From NCBI RefSeq assembly GCF_000379725.1, contig NZ_KB903666.1, positions 138,800 to 176,538 on the forward strand: a stretch of DNA of 37,739 nucleotides. Direction: 5' to 3'. A program made the translations under genes and the position numbers. Below the pieces are notes generated by a model. The model had not been told where the DNA came from. It ran no database searches and was given only the letters and a program-made list of their open reading frames with translations. This DNA comes from Cytophaga aurantiaca DSM 3654. Lineage in GTDB: Bacteria; Bacteroidota; Bacteroidia; Cytophagales; Cytophagaceae. How positions within the stretch are numbered: position 1 is the first letter of the stretch; each line of letters starts with the position of its first letter. Below are positions 30,399 through 37,739 of the stretch, piece after piece.

Positions 30399-32009
30399 CT
30401 ACCTGATAATCGTTAAATACACAGGCTTTGCGCCTTCCGTAATTAAAATGTAAAATCCTGCATCCAGCAGCGCCCCGTTTCTGTCTGTGCCATCCCAAAC
30501 AATCGGTGCCTGTAAGGTATTTACAACTACTCGTTGGAGATTGTATACAGTTACTTTTCCTTTGTTTTCAATATAATATGTATCCGCTATGCCATCACCA
30601 TTCGGAGTCAGAACAGGATCACAGTTGTCAATTCTATTTAATATGAAATCATCTGTGGCACTACATAATTTAGAATCTAATACTCTAAGAAAATAATTTC
30701 CGGCTTCAACATTTTCAACAAGTGGATAGGTAATGTTTTTTCGTGTTGAACTTGTAACAAGTTCATAGGTAAATGGGGCAGTACCACCTGAGATTTGATT
30801 CTGAGAAAAATCAATCGTATACCCTTTGCTGCAATCTTTACTCACAATATCTACATTGGGTATATTAAGTTCAATACAAGGTAGTACCGCAATGTTAAAT
30901 GTATTGGTGTTTAAGGTTAATGTTGTGATAGAGGTATTGTATACTTTTAATTGATAGGTGCCGGCATCTGTACTCTTCAACGGACTAAACGTATACGAAG
31001 GCGATGCAGAACTATCGATGATAATACCATTTTTCATCCACACGTATATGTTTGTTGGTAGCGGTGAAGCTACAGGATAGCTTAGTGTATAATTGTTCTC
31101 TGCTCGTGCTGTAACATCAGCAAAGGGAATAGCGCGCTGAGGGCTATAGATAAATGTAGCTGGAGGATTATTTTGAAGTACGGGTTGTATATCTTCGAAT
31201 GTAAGCAAGGCGCCATATACATTAAGTGGACTGAGTCCTGTTTTATTTTGCATATTGGGCATGTCAGAAAACGGATTGTCAAATATAACACACAGTGTAA
31301 GTGTTGATATATTATCTAAGGCTTTAAAACTTTTTATATTGTTTGTCCATGCATACAGTGTTGTAAGGCTTGTTAATTTCTCAAGTCCAATAATGGTATC
31401 AATTCCTGTTCTGTGTACATGCAATTCGGTAAGGTGTATGCATGGAGTTACATCAATAAAAGAAGCACTTATCGGATTTTGTCCGGTAACTAATTTACTA
31501 AGTTGTGGGAAATTAATAAGCGAAGGGAACTGAGTAAGATTATTGTTATTGCAATACAATGATAATAATCCTGTAGAGCCGGATAGGTCGGGAAGAGCTG
31601 TAAGTTTATTGTTTACCACTTGAAAATCTTTCAAATGTAGGGTAGCCATACTGGGTAATGAAGTTAAATTATTATTTGATGCATAAAAATTAACAAGTCC
31701 GGTTATGCCTAATAAGCTGGGTACGTTGGTAAGTTGATTGTTGCCTAGATCCAGCGTATTAATACTTTTGAAATATTCTACGCCTGTTGCATCAACAATA
31801 CCGGCAAAGCGTAAATCCAATGGGCCTGTAACTAAAGCGGCTTTTGCTGCATCCAGTTGATTACCTACCATCACGTACTGATAGGATGAATTTAATTTGT
31901 CGATCAGCTTCTGGTCAGGCAATGTTATTAGTTGGCTAAAAGCAACGCGAATAGCAAGGAAAAAAATCGATGTTAATAATATTCTCATCACGTTTAATTT
32001 ATCTGACAA
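30399..32009 (-). CDS. Leucine-rich-repeat secreted protein with Ig-like, SprB-like and T9SS (gliding-type) C-terminal domains
   Basis: A 536-residue protein (529 if it starts at the ATG at 31988, which gives a tighter signal peptide, MRILLTSIFFLAIRVAFSQ). Leucine-rich repeats fill about 75-280, for example INTLDLGNNQLTNVPSL (83-99). They are followed by TFEDIQPVLQN (270-280) and an Ig-like domain (about 290-376). A four-cysteine module with SprB-repeat features (SGGTAPFTYELV, 407-418) spans Cys378-Cys463. The last 73 residues (VLTPNGDGIADTYYI, 466-480, and a LTIIR terminus) match the gliding motility/type B T9SS C-terminal sorting domain, which predicts export to the cell surface. The start overlaps the anti-sigma gene by 11 bases, so cargo and regulator are co-transcribed. 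A bidirectional terminator follows. Confidence 0.85.
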   Translation of the reverse strand: MSDKLNVMRILLTSIFFLAIRVAFSQLITLPDQKLIDKLNSSYQYVMVGNQLDAAKAALVTGPLDLRFAGIVDATGVEYFKSINTLDLGNNQLTNVPSLLGITGLVNFYASNNNLTSLPSMATLHLKDFQVVNNKLTALPDLSGSTGLLSLYCNNNNLTQFPSLINFPQLSKLVTGQNPISASFIDVTPCIHLTELHVHRTGIDTIIGLEKLTSLTTLYAWTNNIKSFKALDNISTLTLCVIFDNPFSDMPNMQNKTGLSPLNVYGALLTFEDIQPVLQNNPPATFIYSPQRAIPFADVTARAENNYTLSYPVASPLPTNIYVWMKNGIIIDSSASPSYTFSPLKSTDAGTYQLKVYNTSITTLTLNTNTFNIAVLPCIELNIPNVDIVSKDCSKGYTIDFSQNQISGGTAPFTYELVTSSTRKNITYPLVENVEAGNYFLRVLDSKLCSATDDFILNRIDNCDPVLTPNGDGIADTYYIENKGKVTVYNLQRVVVNTLQAPIVWDGTDRNGALLDAGFYILITEGAKPVYLTIIR

Positions 32010-33132
32010 TTGTTAATTCTACTTTTTCTTTTCGTCCATCGGAATAAGTGATAAAGGCAACATATATGCCAACGGCGACAGGCTGACCTTGTCTGTTATT
32101 TCCAATCCACTCTTCGTTCCCTGAACCAAATGGAAGACTATAGATTTCTTTACCTTGTTTATCGTAAATTAGGATCGTACCAGATGTACCTGATTCATAT
32201 ATAGGTTTCCATTTTTCATTATAGTCCGGATTGAAACTATAAGATTCATTCATGGCGCACCATTTTTCTTCTACGATAACTTTTTTCTTATATGTACATT
32301 CTTTGTCATAAGTAACCAGTAGGTCGTAAACTCCAGCAGATAAGTGTGAAAATAATCCTTTTGATCCGGTTTTACTTTGAATGTCTATCTGGTATGTGTA
32401 CGTATATGCACCATCTGAAATGATTGATATACTTCCTGTTTCTTTTTCCTTACAAGAAGGTTCTGTATTTATTTTAAACGATTTATCACAATTGATATTG
32501 TTTTCATTTAATACAGGTGTGTCCACATTTTTAGCGGTTGTTCCGGATTGATTGGATTGTGTTTTAGTTTCCGGAGTGTTGTCCTTGTCTATGTTGAAAA
32601 TACTTTTCTTTGAAGAGTCCGTTTTAATTGCTTCTTCTTTGTTTGTATTACTAATGTGTGCGGTCTCTGTTGATTCTACTTTTGTATTTGATAATTGAGC
32701 AGAACTTAATTCAGTTGAAGGTTTTTCTTTTGATCCGTTATTCTTATTTTCTTCAATTAGAACATTTTCCTGGGTTTTACTATTTTGTTTCGATTCTGAT
32801 TTACTTTCTTCGATCGTTGAATTTTCTGTTGAAACAAAGTATGTTGTTGCACCCGAAAGTATTGCTAATGAAACAACCGAAATGATTCCTGCTTTTTTCC
32901 AATCGATGGGTGGTTTGTATTTGATGTTTTTAATATCCTGACCTATCGTATTTTTCAATTCTGCTAAGGAGGCATAATATATGGCTTCATTGCTAGCGCG
33001 TACTTCCGCTACCTGATCAGCCAACGCTTTATCCTGAGCGATTCTTTCCTCAAAAGCAAAACGCTCATGCTCAGACATACCTCCATTAAGGTAGTTTTCA
33101 ATAGCGTCAAATAGTTCGTTTTGCGGATTCAA
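31999..33132 (-). CDS. Anti-sigma factor with periplasmic SprB-like and gliding-type C-terminal domains
   Basis: A 377-residue single-pass membrane protein. Residues 1-70 are a small cytoplasmic helical domain (ELFDAIENYLNGGMSEHERF) typical of ECF anti-sigma factors that lack a zinc site. TM1 is at about 80-100. A Ser/Thr/Asn/Lys-rich linker (about 101-212) crosses the periplasm. It ends in a Cys215/Cys227/Cys279/Cys292 module with an AGVYDLLVTYDKEC core. The final 80 residues (299-377; SFNPDYNEKWKPI, GTILIYDKQGKEIYSL, then LTIVR) align with the T9SS type B domain of the neighbouring LRR protein, without its PNGDG loop. The start overlaps the sigma factor gene by four bases (translational coupling). 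This fusion of an anti-sigma factor with a cargo-like tail is the most unusual gene here. Confidence 0.85.
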   Translation of the reverse strand: MNPQNELFDAIENYLNGGMSEHERFAFEERIAQDKALADQVAEVRASNEAIYYASLAELKNTIGQDIKNIKYKPPIDWKKAGIISVVSLAILSGATTYFVSTENSTIEESKSESKQNSKTQENVLIEENKNNGSKEKPSTELSSAQLSNTKVESTETAHISNTNKEEAIKTDSSKKSIFNIDKDNTPETKTQSNQSGTTAKNVDTPVLNENNINCDKSFKINTEPSCKEKETGSISIISDGAYTYTYQIDIQSKTGSKGLFSHLSAGVYDLLVTYDKECTYKKKVIVEEKWCAMNESYSFNPDYNEKWKPIYESGTSGTILIYDKQGKEIYSLPFGSGNEEWIGNNRQGQPVAVGIYVAFITYSDGRKEKVELTIVR

Positions 33133-33701
33133 TTTTTTAATAAGTTTAGCGTTTCTTTATTTTCAGAAACAAGTTTGGTAAAATATTTTTTACAACGGTA
33201 ATGTTGATTTTTAGCTACTTTCTCATCTTTCATATCCATTAAAGCTGAAATTTCTTTCATGCTTTTTTTGTCAAAGATGACATATGATAATATCCTTTTG
33301 CAGTTATCTTCGAGTTTGTCAAACAAAATTTTAAATGCAGCTAACTGTTCGCCTTTGATAATGTCTCTTAATTGATCACTGTCATCACCAATATCAAAGC
33401 CTATAAACGAAGCCTTAATCATTTTTTGTTTTTTTCGTGCTATATCAATCCAGGAATTCTTTGCAACGCGGAATAAAAACCCATCCAGGTCATAGTCTTC
33501 ATTGAATTTTCCATTTTTTATATATTGAAATAACACAATCACAGCATCCTGAAAGACATCATCCGCATCATCCAAAGACCCTGAGTTTTTTAAAATATAA
33601 CTCCGTATCTTTCGGAGCGGGTCTTTGTATAAATACTTCAGCGCCTCATTATTTTTTCCCGTACGAATACATTCAATAATGATTTTCGAATTGTCGCTCA
33701 T
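33129..33701 (-). CDS. ECF-type sigma-70 family RNA polymerase sigma factor
   Basis: A 190-residue ECF sigma factor. Region 2 spans about 21-92, with DADDVFQDAVIVLFQYI (45-61), which should contact the core polymerase, and DLDGFLFRVAKNSWIDIARK (71-90), which should bind the -10 element. Region 4 is at about 125-180 with the helix-turn-helix SMKEISALMDMKDEKVAK (147-164), followed by NQHYRCKKYF. Its stop overlaps the anti-sigma start by four bases, the usual arrangement for a sigma/anti-sigma pair. It is divergent from the PorP/SprF-like gene, which may be a target. No signature promoter for it was found in the AT-rich 104-base intergenic region. Confidence 0.93.
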   Translation of the reverse strand: MSDNSKIIIECIRTGKNNEALKYLYKDPLRKIRSYILKNSGSLDDADDVFQDAVIVLFQYIKNGKFNEDYDLDGFLFRVAKNSWIDIARKKQKMIKASFIGFDIGDDSDQLRDIIKGEQLAAFKILFDKLEDNCKRILSYVIFDKKSMKEISALMDMKDEKVAKNQHYRCKKYFTKLVSENKETLNLLKN

Positions 33702-33805
33702 TTCTTAATCTACGCAGTCTTAAAAAAAAGTCATCACTTATTTATATAATATCTTATATTTAACGAATTTAATTTTTAATATTAACATTTCAATAATTAT
33801 TATAA

Positions 33806-34708
33806 ATGTACACAATCTTGAAATTCAGCTTGCGAATAAAGCCTGTAATCGGGATTGTATTTTTATTTTTTGGAAGCCTAATAACCTCTCATGCTCAGCT
33901 TAATACAACTGAATTTGAAGATTTCACACAAACCAGCCTCAATCCCTATTTAATAAATCCGGCAGCAGCAGATTCGTCTTATCTGTTTAAGATACGCATT
34001 AATGCAATTGATGAATTGGGTTTGATCAAATATGTGAATCGGTTTTATATGGATATCGATAAGCGGATTGGCACTGGCCGTAAAAACTCCTATCATTTTA
34101 TTGGCATGCAGGCTTTAAATTCAAAAATAGGACAGTATATCTCTAAAAGTAGATTACAATTCAGATATTCCTGGTTTACTCAATTAAGTAGAAGAGCTTC
34201 CGTTTCTGCAGGTATATCTTTAGGCTTTATCAACTATGCTTTCCTTACAACTCAAGGCGGTACAGGTGGTTCAGACTTTGGTCCGGATGGAATGTTAGGC
34301 GTTCATTATATCCGGCCAAACACCATCATTGGTTTTTCCATGCAGCAAATTTTCACGCCGATATTAATTCCTGTCAGTCAATCGTTCAAACTCAGCAGAC
34401 TCTATAATATAGATATTTCTCAACGGTTCAGAATTGCTCCGAGGATAAAATTAACTGCATACGGAGTTGTTCAATATTCAGGTGGAAGTAATTTTAATTA
34501 TAGCATGGGTTTAATGACAGATGTTTTTGAATATGTTATGATCGGTATGAATAATTTTTCACTGAAGAAAACTTCCTTCAATGTTGGAGTGCAGCATATT
34601 CAATTATATGGAACAGAATTGTCTATTGTAACAACCTATAGTATTTACCACAGTGTATTTCCTACACCAAACAGTACATTGGAATTGTTTATGGCCGTTC
34701 AGTTATAA
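33806..34708 (+). CDS. PorP/SprF family outer-membrane protein
   Basis: A 300-residue protein with a signal peptide of about 30 residues (ending SHAQ). The mature start ..TSLNPYLINPAAADSSYLF matches the NPA(A/Y)xG segment of PorP/SprF proteins, outer-membrane barrels that partner with T9SS cargo such as SprB and help attach or translocate it. Alternating amphipathic strands continue to the last residues (STLELFMAVQL). It is divergent from the sigma factor / anti-sigma factor / LRR cargo operon by 104 bases, so it is a natural candidate for the surface partner of that LRR protein. In gliding Bacteroidota, sprF-like genes usually lie next to the gene for their cargo. Confidence 0.87.
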   Translation: MYTILKFSLRIKPVIGIVFLFFGSLITSHAQLNTTEFEDFTQTSLNPYLINPAAADSSYLFKIRINAIDELGLIKYVNRFYMDIDKRIGTGRKNSYHFIGMQALNSKIGQYISKSRLQFRYSWFTQLSRRASVSAGISLGFINYAFLTTQGGTGGSDFGPDGMLGVHYIRPNTIIGFSMQQIFTPILIPVSQSFKLSRLYNIDISQRFRIAPRIKLTAYGVVQYSGGSNFNYSMGLMTDVFEYVMIGMNNFSLKKTSFNVGVQHIQLYGTELSIVTTYSIYHSVFPTPNSTLELFMAVQL

Positions 34709-34732
34709 TCAATTTGTAAAACTATTTTTATA

Positions 34733-34758
34733 AACTCCCGTATTGGGTTTTCTTTTAT
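34733..34758 (+). terminator. Probable terminator after the PorP/SprF-like gene
   Basis: AACTCCC and GGGTT form a short stem around GTATT, with one unpaired base, followed by TTTTCTTTTATTT. It is a weak stem with a good T-tract. It leaves about 200 bases to the next gene, with no promoter boxes recognised there. Confidence 0.45.
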
Positions 34759-34962
34759 TTAATAATCAACATTGTGGCTTTAGAATGCTATTTTTTATAA
34801 TAGGAAGGATATTTTTCCGCGAATTCTATTGATAAAGGCACATTTTTACTTTTTTAGCATTTTTATAATATTTTCTTACATTTTAATGATGACCTTTTTT
34901 GTGGGCATACGTAGCCTGTAGTCTTTTTTAGGAAAGATTGCCAGTTAACCGATAACGTCTGT

Positions 34963-37739
34963 ATGCAAAAAAATCTACGATACTCAAACATTCAGCAGAA
35001 TTTTGAATCAATTATCCAGGCATTTGTAACGCCAAAGATGCTCATCTGCATTTTAATAGTTCTCCTTTATGGAAATACTGTACGAGCTCAGCTATCCAAT
35101 CAACCGGGAACGAATGGGATTCAAACCTATGTGAATCCAATTTTACCTGGTGATCACCCGGATCAGACCTTGATGCGCGTCGGGGCAAATTTTTATTCAA
35201 CAGGTTCTAATTTTCACTTTACACCTTATCTTCCGATTCTTCATTCAACAGATTTGATGCACTGGGAAGTTATTGCTCGTGTGATTCCACCTACATCAAG
35301 TATTCCCAATAACGATACCCCTTCAGGAGGTACATGGCAAGGTTCCCTGGCACAGTTTAATAATAAGTTCTGGGTATACTTTTCAAACAACGCTGGTGGC
35401 GGACAATATTTCTGTAATGCAACAAACATGGCTGGTCCGTGGTCTGCCCCGGTGAAAGTAAACACCAACACAGGTGTGTATGGCTATGACAATTCCATTT
35501 TTGTGGATGATGATGGTACTCCTTATATGCTCTTAAAAAATGGGCAGGATCTGAATGGTCTACAAAAAATGGGCATGGATGGACAACCTACCGGACAAGC
35601 ATTGAATATGAATTGGATCAACTCCAATGGACATCCATACAGCTGGGCTGAAGGTCCGGTAATGTGCAAACGCAATGGCCGCTATTATATGTTTGTTGCA
35701 GGAAATGTAACAGGCGGACAATATGTGTTGAGTTCTGCTAAACTTTCTAATGTAGAATCGGATTGGACAAGGCATGGAACGTTTTGGCAGACATCAACTG
35801 GTTCAGGTGGTTTTACAGGACCGAATCATGTTACACAACCTATAAAGTTAGACGATGGTACCTGGTGGTGTCTTTCGCATGCCTATGATAATGGTGGCTG
35901 GGAAGGGCAAGGCAGACAAAGCCATTTGCACCAAGTTATCTGGGATGCGAATGGTGTGCCTAAAGGGATTCCTGTAAGCGTTAATCCGGTACAAGGCCCG
36001 AATCTTCCAAGCAGTAATATTAATTATGAATTTGATCGGTCCGATTATTTTGAGTCAACAACATTAAGTCTCAATTGGCATTTTTTAAGTAAGGTGTATG
36101 CCAATGCTTCTAAATACAGTTTGAGCGAACGTCCGGGTTATATGAGATTAAAGCCCGGAACAGGATATACACATGTATTACAAAAAGAAAAAGGAAAATA
36201 TTTTTCTTTGACTACAAAGGTAGATTTAAATGCTACAGCTAATGGACAACAAGCTGGTATCAGAATGACGAACGGTAATGATGATGTTACCTTCACACTA
36301 TATACTGGCTATAACAATGGCAAAAAAATTGGTATGTCTTTTCAAGGAGTAACAACAGAAGTGAATAATGCCATTGGTACTACTGTGTGGTTACGTGTTG
36401 AGCGTGCCTTACATATATTAACGTGTTTTTACAGTGCGGATGGACTTGCCTGGACACAGCTTGGCACAAAGGATGTGTCCAACATGGATAAATCACAAAC
36501 AAATTATAATCAATGGGTAGGAACCTCTGTAGGTCTTTATGCATCTGCTACATCTGCCGACTTCGATCAGTTTTCATATCGTTATGGTTTTGTTCCGATT
36601 CGTGTGGAAGGAAGAAACAACTGGTATGGTGTAACATTTGCAAATAGAACACCCGGCCGTGTAGTAACAAACAGCACTTCCGGTGATTGGCTTATGTTAG
36701 CAGGGGTTGATCTGGGTTCAGGTAGCAGAGTAACTACAGGTATTGAAGTGAATGCATCTTCTGCCAATAGTAATGGTAGTTTGGAAGTGTGGCTTGATAA
36801 CATTGGAGGAACTGGTACAAAAGTTTCAACAATAGCTATTCCGAATACAGGAGGAGTGGATGTATGGAGCAATGTAACAGGAACGTTTAATTCATCCGGG
36901 CAACATGATGTGTATTTAAGATGGGTTGGCGGAGCAAATAGTTTTAGTGTGAATACCATTCGCTTTTTATCAGGAGCTGCAGCGCCAGTCCCTGTAGTCT
37001 CAATCACAGCCCCAACGAGTGGTACAGTTTATACCGAAGGCGATAATATTACGCTTACAGCAACAGCAACGATCACAACAGGAAGTATTTCGAAAGTAGA
37101 TTTTTATAATGGTACAACGTTATTAGGCAGCGATGCAAGTTCACCTTATACGTATACCATCACAGGAGCTGCAACAGGTAACTATGTAATCACAGCAAAA
37201 GCAACGAGTGCACTAAATGCAACAACAACGAGCACAGCAGTAAACATCCAGGTAGCCAAGCCGATCTATCAGACAGGCTCCGCACCAGTTATCGATGGTA
37301 CAGTTGAAAGCTTGTGGAGTAACTTTACTTCTACATCCGTAAGTAAAACAGTAAGCGGTACGGTTAGTTCCACGGCAGATCTTTCGGGTAACTGGAAAGC
37401 TGCATGGGATGCGACGAATTTATATGTACTGGTTCAGGTAACTGACGATGTTAAACGCAACGATGCAGGAACAGACGTGTATAACGACGATGGTGTTGAA
37501 GTGTACATTGATATGGGTAACAGCAAAGCAACGACGTATGGCACGAACGATCAGCAGTACACGTTTAGATGGAACGATGCCACAGCAGCGTATGAGATCA
37601 ACGGACATTCGGTAACAGGAATTACCAAAGGCATTACCAATACAACAACAGGCTATATCGTGGAAGTAAGTATCCCATGGAGCACAATGGGAGGAACCGC
37701 TTCAGTAAATGCAATTGAAGGCTTTGAAGTAATGATCAG
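34963..37739 (+). CDS. Secreted multimodular glycoside hydrolase: GH43, CBM6, Ig-like, CBM9 (partial at the right edge)
   Basis: At least 925 residues, open at the right edge. A hydrophobic leader (about 24-45; LICILIVLLYGNTVRAQ) has an unusually long n-region. The GH43 five-bladed propeller (about 50-345) shows the base Asp67 in GDHPDQT, the pKa-modulating Asp176 in YGYDNSIF and the acid Glu230 in SWAEGPVM. Such enzymes cleave xylan or arabinan side chains and backbones. A beta-sandwich of the kind found after GH43 domains follows (about 355-540). A CBM6-like module (about 544-671; RVEGRNNWYG, ends with NTIRFLSG) comes next, then an Ig-like domain (about 678-766; VSITAPTSGTVY, KVDFYNGTTLLG) and a CBM9-like domain from about 767 (IDGTVESLW, DVYNDDGVEVYID). 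A T9SS tail is expected beyond the edge. The Pro of the usual HPDPS motif is Gln here. Confidence 0.9.
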   Translation, partial: MQKNLRYSNIQQNFESIIQAFVTPKMLICILIVLLYGNTVRAQLSNQPGTNGIQTYVNPILPGDHPDQTLMRVGANFYSTGSNFHFTPYLPILHSTDLMHWEVIARVIPPTSSIPNNDTPSGGTWQGSLAQFNNKFWVYFSNNAGGGQYFCNATNMAGPWSAPVKVNTNTGVYGYDNSIFVDDDGTPYMLLKNGQDLNGLQKMGMDGQPTGQALNMNWINSNGHPYSWAEGPVMCKRNGRYYMFVAGNVTGGQYVLSSAKLSNVESDWTRHGTFWQTSTGSGGFTGPNHVTQPIKLDDGTWWCLSHAYDNGGWEGQGRQSHLHQVIWDANGVPKGIPVSVNPVQGPNLPSSNINYEFDRSDYFESTTLSLNWHFLSKVYANASKYSLSERPGYMRLKPGTGYTHVLQKEKGKYFSLTTKVDLNATANGQQAGIRMTNGNDDVTFTLYTGYNNGKKIGMSFQGVTTEVNNAIGTTVWLRVERALHILTCFYSADGLAWTQLGTKDVSNMDKSQTNYNQWVGTSVGLYASATSADFDQFSYRYGFVPIRVEGRNNWYGVTFANRTPGRVVTNSTSGDWLMLAGVDLGSGSRVTTGIEVNASSANSNGSLEVWLDNIGGTGTKVSTIAIPNTGGVDVWSNVTGTFNSSGQHDVYLRWVGGANSFSVNTIRFLSGAAAPVPVVSITAPTSGTVYTEGDNITLTATATITTGSISKVDFYNGTTLLGSDASSPYTYTITGAATGNYVITAKATSALNATTTSTAVNIQVAKPIYQTGSAPVIDGTVESLWSNFTSTSVSKTVSGTVSSTADLSGNWKAAWDATNLYVLVQVTDDVKRNDAGTDVYNDDGVEVYIDMGNSKATTYGTNDQQYTFRWNDATAAYEINGHSVTGITKGITNTTTGYIVEVSIPWSTMGGTASVNAIEGFEVMI

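Noticed and set aside
36582-37007. 141-codon minus-strand frame opposite the GH43 enzyme
   Set aside because: It lies antisense to the CBM6-like module, which has clear family features on the plus strand.
1-37739. CRISPR array, tRNA or rRNA genes, or prophage
   Set aside because: No regularly spaced direct repeats, no tRNA cloverleaf or rRNA-like stretch, and no phage structural gene were noticed when reading through. A covariance search would be needed to exclude small RNAs.

Overview
The window is AT-rich, gene-dense chromosomal DNA from a member of the Bacteroidota, most probably a Cytophaga-like gliding, polysaccharide-degrading bacterium close to C. hutchinsonii. This rests on recognition, not on a database search. 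The supporting features are secreted proteins with type IX secretion (T9SS, gliding-type) C-terminal domains, a PorP/SprF-family outer-membrane protein, a multimodular GH43-CBM6-CBM9 enzyme, many signal peptides ending in A-Q, and a promoter pair matching the Bacteroidota TTG-N20-TAnnTTTG pattern. No rRNA, tRNA, CRISPR array, transposase or phage gene was seen.

Layout. (1) 1-4461 holds small housekeeping or unknown genes: a partial unknown protein cut by the left edge, a pirin with a degenerate Tat-like leader, a nitroreductase, DUF2721, DUF2461 and YchJ/SEC-C proteins and a small secreted protein. (2) 4468-16207 is a dense two-component region: a REC-PAS protein anchored by two C-terminal membrane helices, a triple-PAS kinase followed by a single-domain response regulator, a REC-kinase, and an operon of a CHASE3-GAF-kinase-REC3 hybrid, CheR, receiver-less CheB and a REC-PAS-kinase. 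The CheR/CheB pair has no chemoreceptor beside it. (3) 16362-17690 is a divergent NmrA-like reductase/HxlR regulator pair whose promoters and a palindromic operator interlock. (4) 17896-22053 looks like a stress group: Dps, tiny membrane proteins, a DUF4421-like protein, a glycine-zipper stress protein, a small lipoprotein and a DUF892 ferritin-like protein. (5) 22054-30284 carries envelope proteins: a large unknown secreted protein, a CapA / lipoprotein / YARHG-DUF3160 lipoprotein operon, an unknown secreted protein and an outer-membrane beta-barrel. (6) 30399-34708 is an ECF sigma factor, its membrane anti-sigma factor and a leucine-rich-repeat T9SS cargo protein in one overlapping operon, divergent from a PorP/SprF-like gene. 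(7) 34963 to the right edge is the start of a very large secreted GH43 enzyme.

The most unusual system is region 6. The periplasmic end of the anti-sigma factor has the same two-part tail (four-cysteine SprB-like module, then a gliding-type C-terminal domain ending LTIVR) as the secreted LRR protein encoded just downstream, which ends LTIIR. This suggests a surface-to-nucleus relay in which the regulator carries a copy of its cargo's tail. A second unexplained signal is a set of short reiterated words and inverted repeats that abut or overlap the stop codons of several unrelated genes, including an exact 18-base word shared by two loci 27 kb apart in the same orientation relative to the upstream gene.
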